From Odontesthes bonariensis (taxonomy: Eukaryota > Chordata > Actinopteri > Atheriniformes > Atherinopsidae), in NCBI RefSeq assembly GCF_027942865.1, contig NC_134507.1, positions 36,075,711 through 36,139,710 of the forward strand: a stretch of DNA of 64,000 nucleotides, in the 5' to 3' direction. The position numbers and the translations under genes are program-made. Under the pieces are notes generated by a model. That model was given only the letters and a program-made list of their open reading frames with translations. It searched no databases and was not told the DNA's origin. Of the stretch, positions 32,867 through 47,800 are shown one piece after another. Each line of letters opens with the position of its first letter. Position 1 is the first letter of the stretch.

Positions 32867-35800
32867 CTGTAGAGAGAAGAAATAAGAGAGGAGATAAAGG
32901 AGTGTTTCAGAGCATCTCTTGCTCAGCTGTCAGCTGCCATCAGCTTTAATAAATGTAATAAATAATAAATAAAGTCTAATAAAATACTGCTGAGAGCTGC
33001 AGGGACCTCCAACCCTCTACTGACCTCAGAGTCTGCAGTTTGTTGTGTGGACTCTTCACAAGATCAGACAGCTCCTTCACATCTGATTCCTTCAGGTTGT
33101 TGTAACGTAGGTCCAGTTGTGTCAGATGGGAGGGGTTGGACTTAAGAGCAGAGACCAGAGAAGCACAGCTGCTCTCTGACAAACTGCAGCCCCTCAATCT
33201 GAATAAAGAATAAAACATGTGAGCTGAAGCCAACAGGATGCAGGTTAAAACAGTCAAACAGAACATGTGAAAAAGAGCTCTCATTAATATTAATGACAAC
33301 ATGCTGCTGCTTCAATAAAGACGGAGTGACTTCAGCTCTTAAACTCTGCCAGCTCCACCAGTGGCTCCATCCATACAAACTCATGTTGTGCAGCCAAATG
33401 ATTCAAGTTTCAAAGAAAACAAACATGTCAGGAGGAACTTTGGAGCATCCAGAGGTGGACAGATTGATCAGTTTGGCTGATTAATGGATGCTGATGGACG
33501 CTTTGACTAACTATCAGAATCAGTGGAGTTTGAGGCTGATGGTTGGGAGACCTCCCCCATCTCCAGCAGGAAGCTACAAAGCTGAAGTCAAGGAGGAGTC
33601 AGAGTGTTAAGTTCAGTGTTTCCGTTCAGTCTTTAAACATCCCAGCTTCCATCAGAGTCACATGATTTAGAAGCAGACAGAAACACAGCCGGCAGCAGCT
33701 CCACTGAGAGACTCATCTTCAGGAAATCTGGACTAATGAGCAGATCAGTACAGATGCTCGCTACCAAAGCAGAAACTAAAATATGTATCTTCTGCTGTTA
33801 TTGGCTCATCCTGTTTTGTTAGTGATGATCTCAGCTCAGCAAAGAACACCATGTGAGCAAAGCATCTTCTCACACTGACAGTCAGCTGTTTTGCTGGAGT
33901 GAACCGGGCAGACAATACAGCCTCTAAATAAGGCATTATCTGTCTTTATTTCACCAATACTTTAAGACCAATGACTGAATGAACGCGTACTATTTCACTG
34001 TTAGCTCAGAGCTGTTGTTATTTGGGGCTTTCTATGCACGCGTCTAGTGGCGCGGCACGCGCCGATGATGTCATCCCCCTGTATTGTCTAAGCCCGGTTC
34101 ACTCCCGTTATATGGATATACGTGGATCTCGAGTGATATAAATAGCGTCCGAAGGACGGCGACTTTCACCAAACTGTTATCGGTGAGTAGATGAACGTAT
34201 TTTATGCCAGAAATAAAGTTCAGGTTTAAAAAAACCGAACTTCCCCTTTAAGGCCCTCGGCCTCTGGAGAAGTCACTCAACCTCCCTCCTTCATGCAAAG
34301 TCGAGTGTGTCATCACCCAGCAAGGATTGGCTCTTTTGGCCCTTCTGCCCTAAATTCCTCAGGTTTATCTTGTCTTTTTGATTCCCTTGTTCCCTCAATA
34401 AACCTTTAAACTCCAACTTAGCATGTGGAAATATTTCATGTTACTCTCCTCTAACCCAAGCCGAGCTCTGTAGCTGCAGCCTTTGTGTGTCACTCTTTTA
34501 AGATTTTTAAGATTTAAGATCAGATTTATTGGTCATGCATACATGCATACACACGAAATTTGTCCTCCGCTTTTAACCCATCCAGGTTGGCACCTGTTGA
34601 CACGCACACGCACACGCACACGCACAGGGTCACACACTCAGAGAGACAGATGCCAACCTGGAGCGGTGGGCAGCAATTCAGCGCCCGGGGAGCATGGGGG
34701 TACGGTGCCTTGCTCAAGGGCCCCTCGACCGTGACAAGGAGGTGGACTGACACCCCTCCAGCTATCAGTTCCACCAATTTTTGAGTGGCGAGAGTGGGAA
34801 TCGAACCACCAACCTTCCGGTTATTGAATGACCGACTCTTACCACTCTGCAGACCGCCATGCTTTCTGTAGGACTGACAGACCTTTCTTCCAAGATATTA
34901 ATACAGAAAGGACAACTTGTTTTTCTCTTACTTTGACTCACTTTAAAAAGTTTCCAGAAAGAAGTACATTTAAAAAGCTTAAACTGAACTTTGGTTATTT
35001 ATTTATTTATTTATTTATTTATTTTCAGAGTTTCTCATGTTCAAAACGGACAGCAAAACTAAATCTACACTTCAGGACTTACTGTGATAGAAAAAATCTG
35101 ATCCTTTATGCTCACATTATCATTTCTACTTCTGTGTAACTGCTTAAGTTGACGTATGCATGAGATTAATAGCTGCACTCTGGAGATCACCACTGTCCGC
35201 TCTAAGAACTGAGTGTCCCACAGCCTGGGCGGTATCAACACCACTATCTGCTCCCCGCAGGACAGAAGGAAATGTCTCATGCATAGACGCAAGCACCCGT
35301 CTTCTCTGCCCTATAAAAGCTTCCTGAGAACTCTGCATCTCTGAACATTTGCATCACAGCTTCTGTATGTAAACGTTCTCTTGCTGCAGGATAATTAATG
35401 TCCTCTGCTTTTGAACTTCAGACCGTATTCCTGAGTATTCTTATTCATTTTCCTGACATACTGAAAACATGCAGTCATCATGACTGAGGAGTCTGGGGAG
35501 GAAATATCTGATTAAAACAGCAACATTTCTGTGGACTGTGGGGAGCTGTTGTTGGAGAGCTGTCTTTATCTGTCTGATAAAAAGCTGTAAAATATCCTTT
35601 TTTGTTCCATTTTAATATTAGGAGTCAGACTTGGTGAGCAGTACGACTTGCAGATCCTGATTTTAGTCATCTACAGGCATCTGTTTATAAAAGTCACTTG
35701 GACATGATTTTTTTCCCAGTGTGTTCAAACATGTCTTATTCACTTCCAGTAACACTTAGAAGGATTCTGTGTGTTTGGGAAATACATTCAGCTTCTGATT

Positions 35801-38800
35801 CACTAAAGGATCATGTGGCTTTGTCGCCCGTTAAATGGCAGCAAACCAGAGGCTCCACATCTGTCTAATTCACAGTCGCCTTCACAAAGGCTCAGGTTCA
35901 CCTCAAACCAAACATACAGATATCATCACTCTGTTCCAGTGCAGTGAGTCCACATTTCAAGGAGGTTTGATGCTCACATTTAGAGGGAAAAACAGCTCAT
36001 ATTTCTGTAAAGTAGTTTACTTTGGGTATGTGATGGATCTGTGTTTGAGGACAAATCTACAGGAATGGAAATGAGTTAAAGTAAAAGAGCACTTTGGTAT
36101 TTCTTTAAGCTGTGTGTGTTATGTTTCATTATCAGAGTTATTTAAGCCAGATAATCAAAAGGCAGAACAGATCAACCTGTTTCATTGATCAAGGTACCTG
36201 GAAGCTGTTTTTAATCCATTTAAGCCAGAATTATGTCAGCTCTCAGCTGAAAAGGTCATGAATCCTTACCTGAGTTTTTCCAGTCTGCAGTTTGGACTCT
36301 TCAGTCCAGCAGAAAGCTGCTTCACTCCTGAATCCTGCAGCTTGTTGTTACTCAGGTCCAGTTCTGTCGGGCTGGAGGACTGGGAGCTGAGAACTGAGGA
36401 CAGAGCTGCACATCCTTCATCTGAGAGGTTACAGCCACTCAGTCTGAGGAGGAAATGAGATGGAAGGAAATAACTTGATCCATTAATCCATCAAACTACA
36501 TTTGAATTTGATTAGTGGAAGAATTCTGTTTCCCTGTTTGTTTCTGTTTATATGTCCATGGAAATAAAGTAAAAACATAAAATAAAAAAAGCTAAATAGA
36601 GTTTTTTTTCTCTGTTAATAAGTAAACAATGTATTTATAAAGAAATATATCTATGTTTGTACGTACACAGCTTTGTTGGAGGCTTTGACCACTGGCAGCA
36701 GCCTCAGAAGAGCCTCCTCTGAAGAAGAGTATTTCTTCAGGTCAAACTCATCCAGATCTTTTCCTGATGACAGTAAGATGAAGACCAGAGCTGACCACTG
36801 AGCAGGAGACAGGTTATCTGTGGAGAGACTTCCTGAACTCAGGGCCTGTTGGATCTCCTCCACCAGAGAATGATCATTCAGTTCATTCAGACAGTGGAAC
36901 AGATTGATGCTTCTCTCTGCAGACAGATCCTCACTGATCTTCTTCTTGATGTAGTCGACTGTTTCCTGATTGGTCTGTGAGCTACTTCCTGTCTGTGTCA
37001 GCAGGCCTCGTAGGAGCCTCTGATTGGTCTGCAGGGAAAGACCCAGGAGGAAGCGGAGGAACAGGTCCAGGTGTCCATTTGGACTCTGTAAGGTCTTGTT
37101 CACAGCACTCTGGTAGAAGACAGTCCCTTTGCTTGATCTAAAGGTGTTGTAGGTTGTTTCTTCTTCTCCCATGAGATTAACTCCAGAGTTGATGAAGGTC
37201 AGATGCACATGAAGAGCAGCCAGAAACTCCTGAACACTCAGATGGATGAAGCAGAACACCTTCTGCTGGTACAGCCCTCTCTCCTCTTTAAAGATCTGTG
37301 TGAACACTCCTGAGTACACTGAGGCTGCTGAGATATCGATACCACACTCTGTCAGGTCTGATTCATAGAAGATCAGGTTTCCTTTCTGCAGCTGCTCAAA
37401 AGCCAGTTTTCCCAGAGACTCAATCATCTTCCTGCTCTCTGGACTCCAGTGTGGATCTGTCTCAGCTCCTCCATCATACTTGAGCTTCTTCAGTTTGGCC
37501 TGAACCACCAGGAAGTGGATGTACATCTCAGTCAGGGTGCTGGGCAGCTCTGCTCCCTCTCTGGTTTCCAACACATCCTCCAGAACTGTAGCAGTGATCC
37601 AGCAGAAGACCGGGATGTGGCACATGATGTGGAGGCTTCGGGATGTCTTGATGTGGGAGATGATCCTGCTGGCATGCTTCTTATCTCTGAATCTCTTCCT
37701 GAAGTACTCCTCCTTCTGTGGGTCAGTGAACCCTCTGACCTCTGTCACCATGCCAACACAGCCAGCAGGGATCTGATTGGCTGCTGCAGGTCGTGAGGTT
37801 ATCCAGAGGCGAGCAGAGGGAAGCAGGTTCCCCCTGATGAGGTTTGTCAGCAGCACATCCACTGAGGTGGGCTCTGTAGCATCAGTCAGGGGCTCCTTGC
37901 TGTGGAAGTCCAGAGGAAGTCGACACTCATCCAGACCGCTCAAGATGAACACAACCTGGAACTCTTCAAAGCTGCAGATTCCTGCTTCTTTGGTCTCAGT
38001 AAAGAAGTGATGAACAAGTTCCACCAAGCTGAACTTTCTCTCTTTCAGCACATTCAGCTCTCTGAAAGTGAATGGAAACATGAGCTGGATGTCCTGGTTG
38101 GCTTTGCCTTCAGCCCAGTCCAGAGTGAACTTCTGTGTGAAGACTTTTTTCCCAATGCCAGCCACTCCCTTTGTCATCACTGTTCTGATTGGTTCATCTC
38201 TTTTACGTAAAGCTTTAAAGATGTCTTCTTGTCTGATGTTTGTTTCTGGTCTATTTGGTTTCCTGGATGCTGTTTCAATCTGTCTGACCTCGTGTTCATC
38301 ACAGACCTCTCCGGTCCCTCCCTCTGTGATGAAGGGCTCGATGTAGATCTGATTCAGAGGGGTTGGGTTTCCTGCTTTAGGAATCCCCTCAAACACACAC
38401 TGGAACTTCTTCTTTAGCCTATATTTCAGTTTACGTTGACAAACTGCAGCAACGGTTTCTGAGTGAACACGGATAAAATTTTGTCAGTGTTTCATAAAAA
38501 AAGATAAAAAAAATCTAAGCTTCATTAAGTATTTGAATATCTGTTGTTCTGTGTGCTGAGACATCAGTAAATGTGTCATTTATCCAGCAGGTTAAACCTT
38601 TAGAGGAATCCTCTTACTGCTCTGCAGACGGTCAGCCAGCTCCTCCTGCTTCATTCTCCTCAGGAAGTGAACTGTGATCTTCACTAATGCCTCTCTGCTG
38701 CTCCTCTGCTCTTCATCCTCACCCTCCCTCTGACTCTCTAAGCATTCTGGGTAATCTGGACTCAGAACCTTCTGGATCTTCTTCAGCTCCTCCTTCACAA

Positions 38801-41800
38801 AAGTGAGCATGTTGTCCTCCAGCAGCTGGAACAGAAAACTATATGATTGAGCCAATCAGACTGAAACCATGGAGCCAAACATCAGATCCATGTTGGACAC
38901 ACTGACAATCCACTGGTCTACAAGGTGCAGCATGGAGATGACTGTGAACAGAATTGATGGAAAAGTAGTTGTTGTCCATGTACAGACCATAAATATGGAG
39001 TCCAGCTGTGTTTGATGCTGCTGGGCAGACTGACCACTGGGACCCTCTGAGCTCTGCTGGTCCACTCTGTGGAGGAATCATGAAGAACTAGAACATTTCT
39101 GAAGAAATTTAGAAGGGGCCTGCCAAAGTGTGCGTATCGCTCAACCAATCATGGCTGCTCAGGAATGGTTCGCAAGGCCTAAAGAAGAATCATTCAAGCC
39201 TAAAAGGCATCAAAGGATGACATGGATGCTTCTTCTTAAAGCGGTGAACTGTCCCTTTAAAGAGGCGAACTGTCCCTTTAAAGCGGTGAACTGTCCCTTT
39301 AAAGCGCTTAATTGTGCTGTTGAAACTTCAAAGGACTGGCTGGGCCACTAATAGCCTGGTTTCTATGGTAATTAATCTCCCTCAATTAACTGACAGTTAA
39401 GCTGCCCCAGGTGCTGCTACACTAATTATATGAGACTCAGGCTTCTCAGAGCCAAAAAAACCTCTACGAACAGATGCTTCCCATTCGGAAACCGTAAGAG
39501 CTACGGAAAAAATTCTCGCAGAATGAGCGAGAGACGCCTTTGGACTTCAATATTCCTGCGTTTCAGATCTGTAGCACATTCACAGTGAAAGCACGGATGA
39601 ATGGTGTTACAGTGCCGCCGCCGCGCCCCCCCCTCCCCTCTTTTCTGTCTTCTCAAACCCCAGCTGGTCGAGGCGGATGGCCACCCTTCCTGAGTCTGGT
39701 TCTGCCAGAGGTTTCTTCCTGTTAAAAGGGAGTCGTTTCTCTCCACAGTCGCCTCACGCACGCTCAGGACGGGAGATTGGACCGAAAAACAAAAAGTTTT
39801 CGGTGCAATCTGTTGGTTTCCTTAGCAAGGAAATTGTTTTTGAATTGGCTCTATATGAACGAATTGGATTATTTTATGAATAATTATGATTACAATGAAT
39901 TGAATTCCAATTGGCTTGAATTGGACTTTATTATCTAAGTGCCTTGAGATGACATTTGTTGTATTTGGCGCGATATAAATAAAAATGAATTGAATTGAAT
40001 TGAATCAATAAAGCGAGGGCAACGGCATGGCTAACAACTGCAGACAGACTAAATGCGTAAGTTAGGAACGTTTCACACCATTGTCAATTGTTACACATTT
40101 ATTTTACTGTCCTCATGTATTTATGCTCTCCTCTTTGTGTTATAATTTGTTTCCATAAAGCAAGCTGAATTGTCTCTGTATGAGATGTACAGCACACATA
40201 TACTGGCCCTGCTCAGTTTATTAATAACCCAATAATCGACACGCATCATCATACTTTGTGACTATATTATCCTGTGTGTGACCCACATATTAATTTTTCA
40301 CTGTTACATCTCAACAGGAGCAATCTTAACAGCCAAAAGCGTACCTGGCAGCAGGTGAAGGTAAAGTACAGAAACATATTTCAGAGTGGTAAGTAGCCTT
40401 TGAAGAAATGTGTTTGTCCAATAAAGAGAGCACCAAACTAGATATGGAACACAAGAAACTGAAAATAAAAAAGATCAAGCTAGAGATTATGAAACTGGAG
40501 AGGAGAGAATTGAAACATGTAAGAGAATTGAAACATGTAATAATAATTAAACAATTCAACACAACTTGAACTCAAACTTGTCATTATTGTACGGTTCATG
40601 CAAAGTGTTAGAAATGTGTTTTTTACATTTATATTCACAGTGGGGTGCCATGACCTAAACGTGTGGAAAGTTATAAATCATCTCTCTCCATTTAGCCTTC
40701 TTACACTTGCTCTGACTTAAACTGCTACTGTGTCAATGCTAAATTATGAAAAGAAGTTCTAACTCAAAGGTCACAACAATAAGGATCAATGGAAATATGT
40801 GTCCCTGTATAGGTCCTTCACTGTTTCAGGAGAAAGTGAGTCCTTTCAGGCACTAGAACCTGCCCGGACTCAAATAAGAAAAGAATTCAGCCTGAAAAGT
40901 TGTCTACAAGACAAAATGTATAAAATATGAAGTATACTATCAAATTTAAGATGGCTCTGTCAGAAGTTAGCCATTTAGCCTCAATGTTGGAAATGAAATG
41001 AGCTCCATCACAGATCATCTGTATGCTATCTGTAGGATAGAAGTCAATGATGAGGTTTCACAGGGCATAAATGTAACATTGCTCAGCATTACTCAAAGGG
41101 GTTGATGTGGTGTTTTTCAAAATGAGAAATCCAGTTCAGAGTCTATGGACAATTATGTATGTACCTGTACATTTAGGATATGGAAAAATTTTCAGTTTAC
41201 GTAGTCAGCCTCCACGGGTCCAGCAGGGGCCTGGATGTGTGCATGGGTACAGTGTAGTGCACCAATAACATTAGGGAAGCCTGAGGGAGATGATGAACTT
41301 AATGCAAATACTTCAACCAGTAGGTTGTTTTACATTATCAGCTACTGTAAATGTGGAGCAGCAACCCTCCAATCCCTCTGTTAACTCAAAACCCATCCGT
41401 TCAAGTGTGCTTACCTCCAGTGATTGCTCCGTTCTGTGTATTTTTAATATGGTATGATGTTTTAATTCCTGCGTTTTATCTAATATCTTGTTTGTACAGT
41501 GTCCTTGACTGTTTTGAAAGGAGCTTTCAATAATTTGTATCATTAACATTATTACCTGTCCCCCATTTTTCTGAGTCTGGTCCTACGTGTGTGTAAATTG
41601 GATGTTTGTTAGGTATTGATTAGTTTTAATGAGTACCATGTTCTCTCTCATTTAATTTCATGCTCAATACGTGTGTATAGTTGCGTTTCTTTAGTTGCAC
41701 TGGCAGCGACTGATTGATTTTTCGAGACAGTGAAAGTGGTGATATGATAACCACAGTTTTTGTTTCGTTTTTTAGACAAGACATGAGTTGCGGGAGCGCA

Positions 41801-44800
41801 GAATTCGAGGTGAACATTTCTTTCGGGAGTCTGTTTCAGCCAGTCGGACATTCTTTGAGTTGCAGCTAAGCTAAGCTTCAACTTTAGCCTGCCCAGGAGA
41901 AGGCTCGTTCAGCAGCATAAGTTACCATGGTTACTCAGCGGGCATTCAAATAAGCCACGTTCGTGGAACGGAACTCTCTCTAAGTTTAGCCAGAAGTAGC
42001 GAGAAAAGCAAGGCTTTCCGCTAAGCCAGCTTTGTGGAATATCCTTCTGATTGAGTCTAGTCCACCTCACTTCAATTTTGTGTCTGAAACACGAGAAAAC
42101 CAGAGGGGTGGGGGTGTTTGTGCCATGTTCAGGGACAATATACCCACCCACAAGTTGTCATTTGAGGTTTTTTCATCATTTGAATATGTGTCATTCAAAA
42201 TGGAGATAAAACAATCTTCTATACTTTATATCACCATTTACAAACCACCACAGAATTGTTTTATTGATGATTTTACTGAACTACTTTCAGTTGTGTGCAC
42301 TGCTTTTGACTGTTTAGTCATAACAGGGGACTTGAATGTGCATGTGGATGTAGCCCATAACAAGGAAGCTAAAGAGCTCACTGCTTTCCTTGAAATGTTT
42401 GGTCTAACTGCATGTGACTAAGCCCACCCACAACAGAGGGCACACTCTAGATGTGCTCTTTTCAAGGGGTGTTGTTATTTCAAATGTGGATGTCGTCGAT
42501 GTTGCTTTATCTGATCATTTCTGTGTTTTCTTCGACCTGTCTGTTACACCCAAACCAGCAGCTGGGTCTGCAGTTGTTCGGGGAAGACTCATGAATGACA
42601 GAACAGGGACACAGTTTATGGAAATGATTAGGTTTGAGAAGACCCCATCTTCTAATGTTGATGATGTGTTGAACTCTTACACATCAAGTCTCTTAAATGT
42701 TTTGGACACCATTGCTCCTGTCAAGGTTAGAATGGTTAAAAGTAGGCAAAGGGCGCCATGGAGGAAAGAAGAGTCGGTCAGGGCACAGAAAAGGGAGTGC
42801 CGGAGAGCCGAACGAAAATGGCGCAAGTCAAAGCTCTAGGTTCATTATGAGACTTACAAAGAAAAGCTATGTGTGTTCAAGCAGACTTTGCGTAGAACGA
42901 GGGAGAGTTATTTTTCTGAAATCATCAAAAACTGCAGTTACAACTCTCGTGTCCTGTTTGCTACAGTAAACAGATTAACAAACCCTCCAGTTTCACTGCC
43001 TTTAGAACTCATTTCTACATCCAAGTTTAAGGAGTTTGCAATATTCTTTAATGACAAAGTTCAAGGCATTAAAAATGCAATAATTTCCACAACACAAATA
43101 ACTACTCTGCAGCCAGCTAGACACCTAGAGCTGACACATTTCACACCTGTTACTGACAAAACAGTCGAAGAGATCATCTGCAGTCTGAGATCATCAACGT
43201 GCTGCCTTGATGAGTTGCCCACTAGATTCCTAAAGTCTGTGCTGAGCAGTTTGTTACCACAACTCGCTCATCTAGTCAACATCTCACTCCAGACTGGAAC
43301 ATTTCCAAAGGCCTTAAAAACTGCTGTCATTAAGTCCATTCTAAAGAAGAGCAATCTTGATGCCACAGTACTGAACAACTACCGGCCCATATCAAACCTG
43401 CCATTCTTAGGCAAAGTCCTAGAAAAAGTTATATACCAACAGCTTAGTGACTTTCTCCTGTCTAACAAGATTAAGATTAAGATCTGATTTATTGGTCATG
43501 CATACACATGAAATTTGTCCTCCGCTTTTAACCCGTCCAGGTTGGCACCTGTTGACACACACATGCATATGGTCACACACTCAGAGACAGATGCCAACCT
43601 GGAGCGGTGGGCAGCCATGAAGCACCCAGGGAGCATGGGGGGTACAGTGCCTTGCTCAAGGGCACCTCAGCCATGACAAGGAGGTGGACTGACACCCCTC
43701 CAGCCATCAGTTCCACAAATCTTTTTTTTTTTTTTTTTTGAGTGGCGAGAGTGGGAATCAAACGGCCAACCTTCCAGTTATTGGACGACCGACTCTAACC
43801 ACTGAGCCACGGCCGCCCCAATGCTTTTGAAACTTTCCAATCAGGCTTTAGGCCCCACCACAGCACTGAGACAGCTCTGATCAAGGTGACAAATGACATC
43901 CACCTGAACACAGATGCAAGTAAAGTCACAGTCTTAGTTCTGCTGGACCTGAGTGCTGCATTTGTCACAGTTGACCATGCGATCTTATTACAGAGGTTAG
44001 AAGACTGGGTGGGAATCTCTGGTCGTGCTTTAAACTGGTTCAAGTCCTATCTGGAGGACAGGAAATATTTTGTTGAAATTGGTAACTGTGTCTCAGACCA
44101 AATGGCTATGACCTGTGGGGTTCCCCAGGGGTCAATCCTGGGACCCGTATTGTTCAATCTGTACATGCTTCCACTAGGCCAACTAATACGCAGCTATAAT
44201 GTGTCCTACCAAAACTATGCAGATGACACTCAGATCTACGTGTCACTGATGGCAGGAGAACACGGGCCTATAGATACATTGTGTCACTGCATCGAACAGA
44301 TCAGTGTGTGGATGCAAAACAATTTTCTCCAGCTAAACTCAGACAAAACTGAAATCATTGTCTGTGGCCCACAGAAACAAAGAGAAAGTGTTATCAGTCA
44401 CATTGAGACTCTCTCTCTAAAACCTAATAATCAAGTTAGAAATCTCGGGGTAATATTGGACTCAGACCTGAACTTTAACAGCCACATTAAATCAGTAACA
44501 TCGGCAGCTTTTTACCATCTAAAAAACATTGCCAGAATCAAAGGAATAGTGTCTAAACCAGACTTAGAAAGACTGATCCATGCGTTTGTCTCCAGCAGGT
44601 TAGACTGCTGTAACGGCCTGCTCACGGGGCTCTCTAAACGGGCTGTAAGACAGTTGCAGTACATCCAGAATGCTGCTGCTCGAGTCCTGACTAGAACCAG
44701 GAAATACGACCATATTAGTCCAGTGCTCAGGTCTCTGCACTGGCTTCCTGTCGCTCAGAGAATAGACTTTAAAACAGCTCTGCTCATGTACAAGTCTCTT

Positions 44801-47800
44801 CATGGTCTAGCGCCAAAGTACATCTCTGACATGTCAGAGCCATATGAACTAACTGGGACTCTGAGAACCTCAGGGAGGGGTCTCCTGCTGGGGCCCAGAG
44901 TCAGGACTAAACAAGGTGAGGCCGCGTTTCAGTTTTATGCTCCTAAAATCTGGAACAGCCTTCCAGAAGACGTGAGGCAGGCCTCAACTCTGACAATGTT
45001 TAAATCCAGGCTGGAGACTTCCGGCTTAGCAACTGATGGAGTAAGACATGCCTGCGGGAGCTCCTGAGAAACTCTCTTAAATGAACATATAGGGCTTTTT
45101 CGCGAACTTTATATTATTACATTTTGACTCCACAAGCTCCTTGCGACTACATTACGTGCCAAAATGCCAGCAAAACAGAAACATGCTAACAACTCGGCGG
45201 CTACGCTAACGAAGCCTACACCTACGGCTGTACCCCCTGGGAGTGATGCGGCCACCCCTCCAGAGGAAGCTACCACCGTTTCGAGCATAACTTCTGCGGA
45301 CTTCAAGGCTGAACTCCTCGCCGCTCTTCGAGAAGAGATGGTAGGCATTTTTAAGACGGAATTGAAGACGGCAATGACGGTTAACTTTGCTCAGGTGAAG
45401 TCCGAGCCGCAGAGTGTGAAGGCAGAGCTAAATGCTAACATGGCGTCTTTCCGATCGGAGGTGGATGGTCTTAAGGTAACTGTGACTGACATGGAGGGCT
45501 CGCTGTCGTCATGCACTGACGATGTGGTTTCACTCAAAAGTAAGGTGGACAAACTTTCGGCCCAGGTTGTTGCTCTTGACGGTAGATGTGAAGATTTGGA
45601 GGCGAGGTCTCGCCGTAACAACATCAGGATAATAGGACTACCCGAGGAACACGGCACGGTTGACGCGTCCACAGTTTCCACCTTGCTGAAAGACGCTCTC
45701 GACATAGGAAAAGAGCTAGTTGTGGACCGTGCGCATCGATCCCTACAGCCTAAACCAAAACCCGGTGAGCGCCCCCGTCCCATAATAGCACGTTTACATT
45801 ACTATGCAGACTGTGCCGATATCCTGCAACGTGGCAGAACCCAGCGGCAGTTCAAGGTGAAGGACTCGACTATCTCCATCTTCCCAGACTACACCACACG
45901 CACAGCCAAAGCCCGTGCAGCCTTCAGTGACATCAGACGCCAGCTCAGGGGCATTCCTGAGATAAGGTTTGGGCTGTTACATCCAGCGCGTCTCCGGATC
46001 ACCAGAGGGGATGTCACAAGTGAATTTACATCGCCTAAGGAAGCCGCAGCTTTTGTGAAAACACTCAAGTAGACCTGGGTTTGTTACTGCACAGTTATTG
46101 AAGCGCAGGTTTGGGTGTAGGTGTCATTGCAGTTAAGTTACTTAAATAAAAAAAGTAGTGCTGAAAGGTTTTTAACAACACGGTCTACTAAAAGGTTTTG
46201 AATAATATACCATTACTTTAGACATGTTCAGTTAATTTTTATATAAATGGCACCTTAACCCCTATTGCTCTAATAACCAGTCAACATGCGTATGTATGCA
46301 CAGATTTCCTAGATGGTTCTGAGTCTTGTGTTGTTCAATACTTAAGCCCTATCTTTAACTATACATTTTTTTTTTTTTTTTTTTTTCTAAATGTTTCCGG
46401 GAGCTCCGATCAAGTCGGAGCAAGGTGACGACGACTCTTTGGTCCAAAGCCGTGAGTTTGTTCTTTTGGTTCATGACTCCGTGTGGAGTTAGCACTGGTA
46501 TCCTATCATTTGGGGATGGGATAGTGGTAGGTGCTCTGGGGGGAGGGTGTGGGATTTTGGGTGAGTTCGATAAGTCAATTTATTTTTGTTTTTTGTTTGT
46601 TTTTTCTCTTCCTTTTCTTTTTCCGCTTTATCCCTGGAGTGTGGGGTTATCTTAATTCCCATTTCGTATGGGTAATGTCTCAAGTTCAAATGTAAGATTT
46701 ATCAGCTGGAATATTAAAGGTCTAGGGGGCGCTGTTAAGCGATGTAGGGTGTTCTCCCATTTGAAGCGCTTGAAACCTGACATTGTGTTTTTGCAGGAAA
46801 CCCACATGAGGAATTAAGATCAAGTCAGACTGAAATGTCCCTGGGTATCTGAGGTATTCCACTCTAGTTTCAACTCAAAGGCCAGAGGGGTTGCCATCTT
46901 GATCGGTAAATCTGTCCCATTCACCCTGACTAATATCATTTCTGACAGCGATGGAAGATATCTGATAATTTCAGGTACTTTGTTTCGTGAGCCTGTCCTA
47001 TTAGTTAATGTATATGCACCAAATTTTGATAATCCTTGTTTTATGAACAAGTTGTTTAAACGCCTGCCCTCTCTGAGTGACTGTTTTTTTATTCTTGGAG
47101 GGGACATAAACTGTGCTATTGACCCTCAATTAGACCGTTCTAAACCTGGCTCAACCCAATCACTAATGGCCAAGGCTCTTTGCAATTTCATGTCTAGCAA
47201 TGGCTATGTCGACCCCTGGAGATTTCGTAATCCGAGCAGTAAGCAATACTCTTTTTATTCGCATGTGCACAAGACTTTTTCTCGCATAGACGCTAAACTT
47301 ATACCAAAAGTAACAAATGTCACGTATCACCCAATTATTGTCTCAGATCACTCACTCAGATCTCCTCCGGACCTCGCTATCCCACCCAGTGGCGATTTAA
47401 CACTTCACTTCTATCAGATGACAAATTTCATAAGTTTATTACTCGTGCTATAGAGGATTTTACTGCTCTTAACCAATCTGATTCGGAACCGATCTCTAAA
47501 GCACTACTATGGGAATCCTTAAAAGCATATTTGCGAGGTCAGATAATTTCATACTCTGCACACATAAGGAAATTAAGGACCTCAACTATTCAGAAACTCT
47601 CATCTGACTTAGAATCAGTGGACCAACAGCTTGCGACCACCCCATCTGACGATCTTTTAAAGCGTCGCGTGACCTTACAAACTGAGCTAGAGCTTATCAC
47701 AACTAACGAGGCGGAGCACCTGTTGCTTCATTCCCGTTCCAAATATTATGAACATGGCGACAAGTCTGGTAGGTTGCTAGTTCACCAGTTACGTCGTCAA

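Larger units (their letters stand above)
33199..36269 (-). other. Intron 7 of the NLR gene
   Basis: 3.07 kb, containing a SINE (34495-34858), a (TTTA)n run (34997-35024) and a repeat-like segment at about 33830-34260 with a TTAAAGGGGAAGTTCGG end. A TATAAAAG-bearing stretch lies around 35150-35460. No coding exon seen. Confidence 0.7.

Noticed and set aside
35150-35460. Possible solo LTR in NLR intron 7 (TATAAAAG, ending near TTTTCCTGACA)
   Set aside because: No paired LTR, clear TG..CA ends or target duplication could be established.
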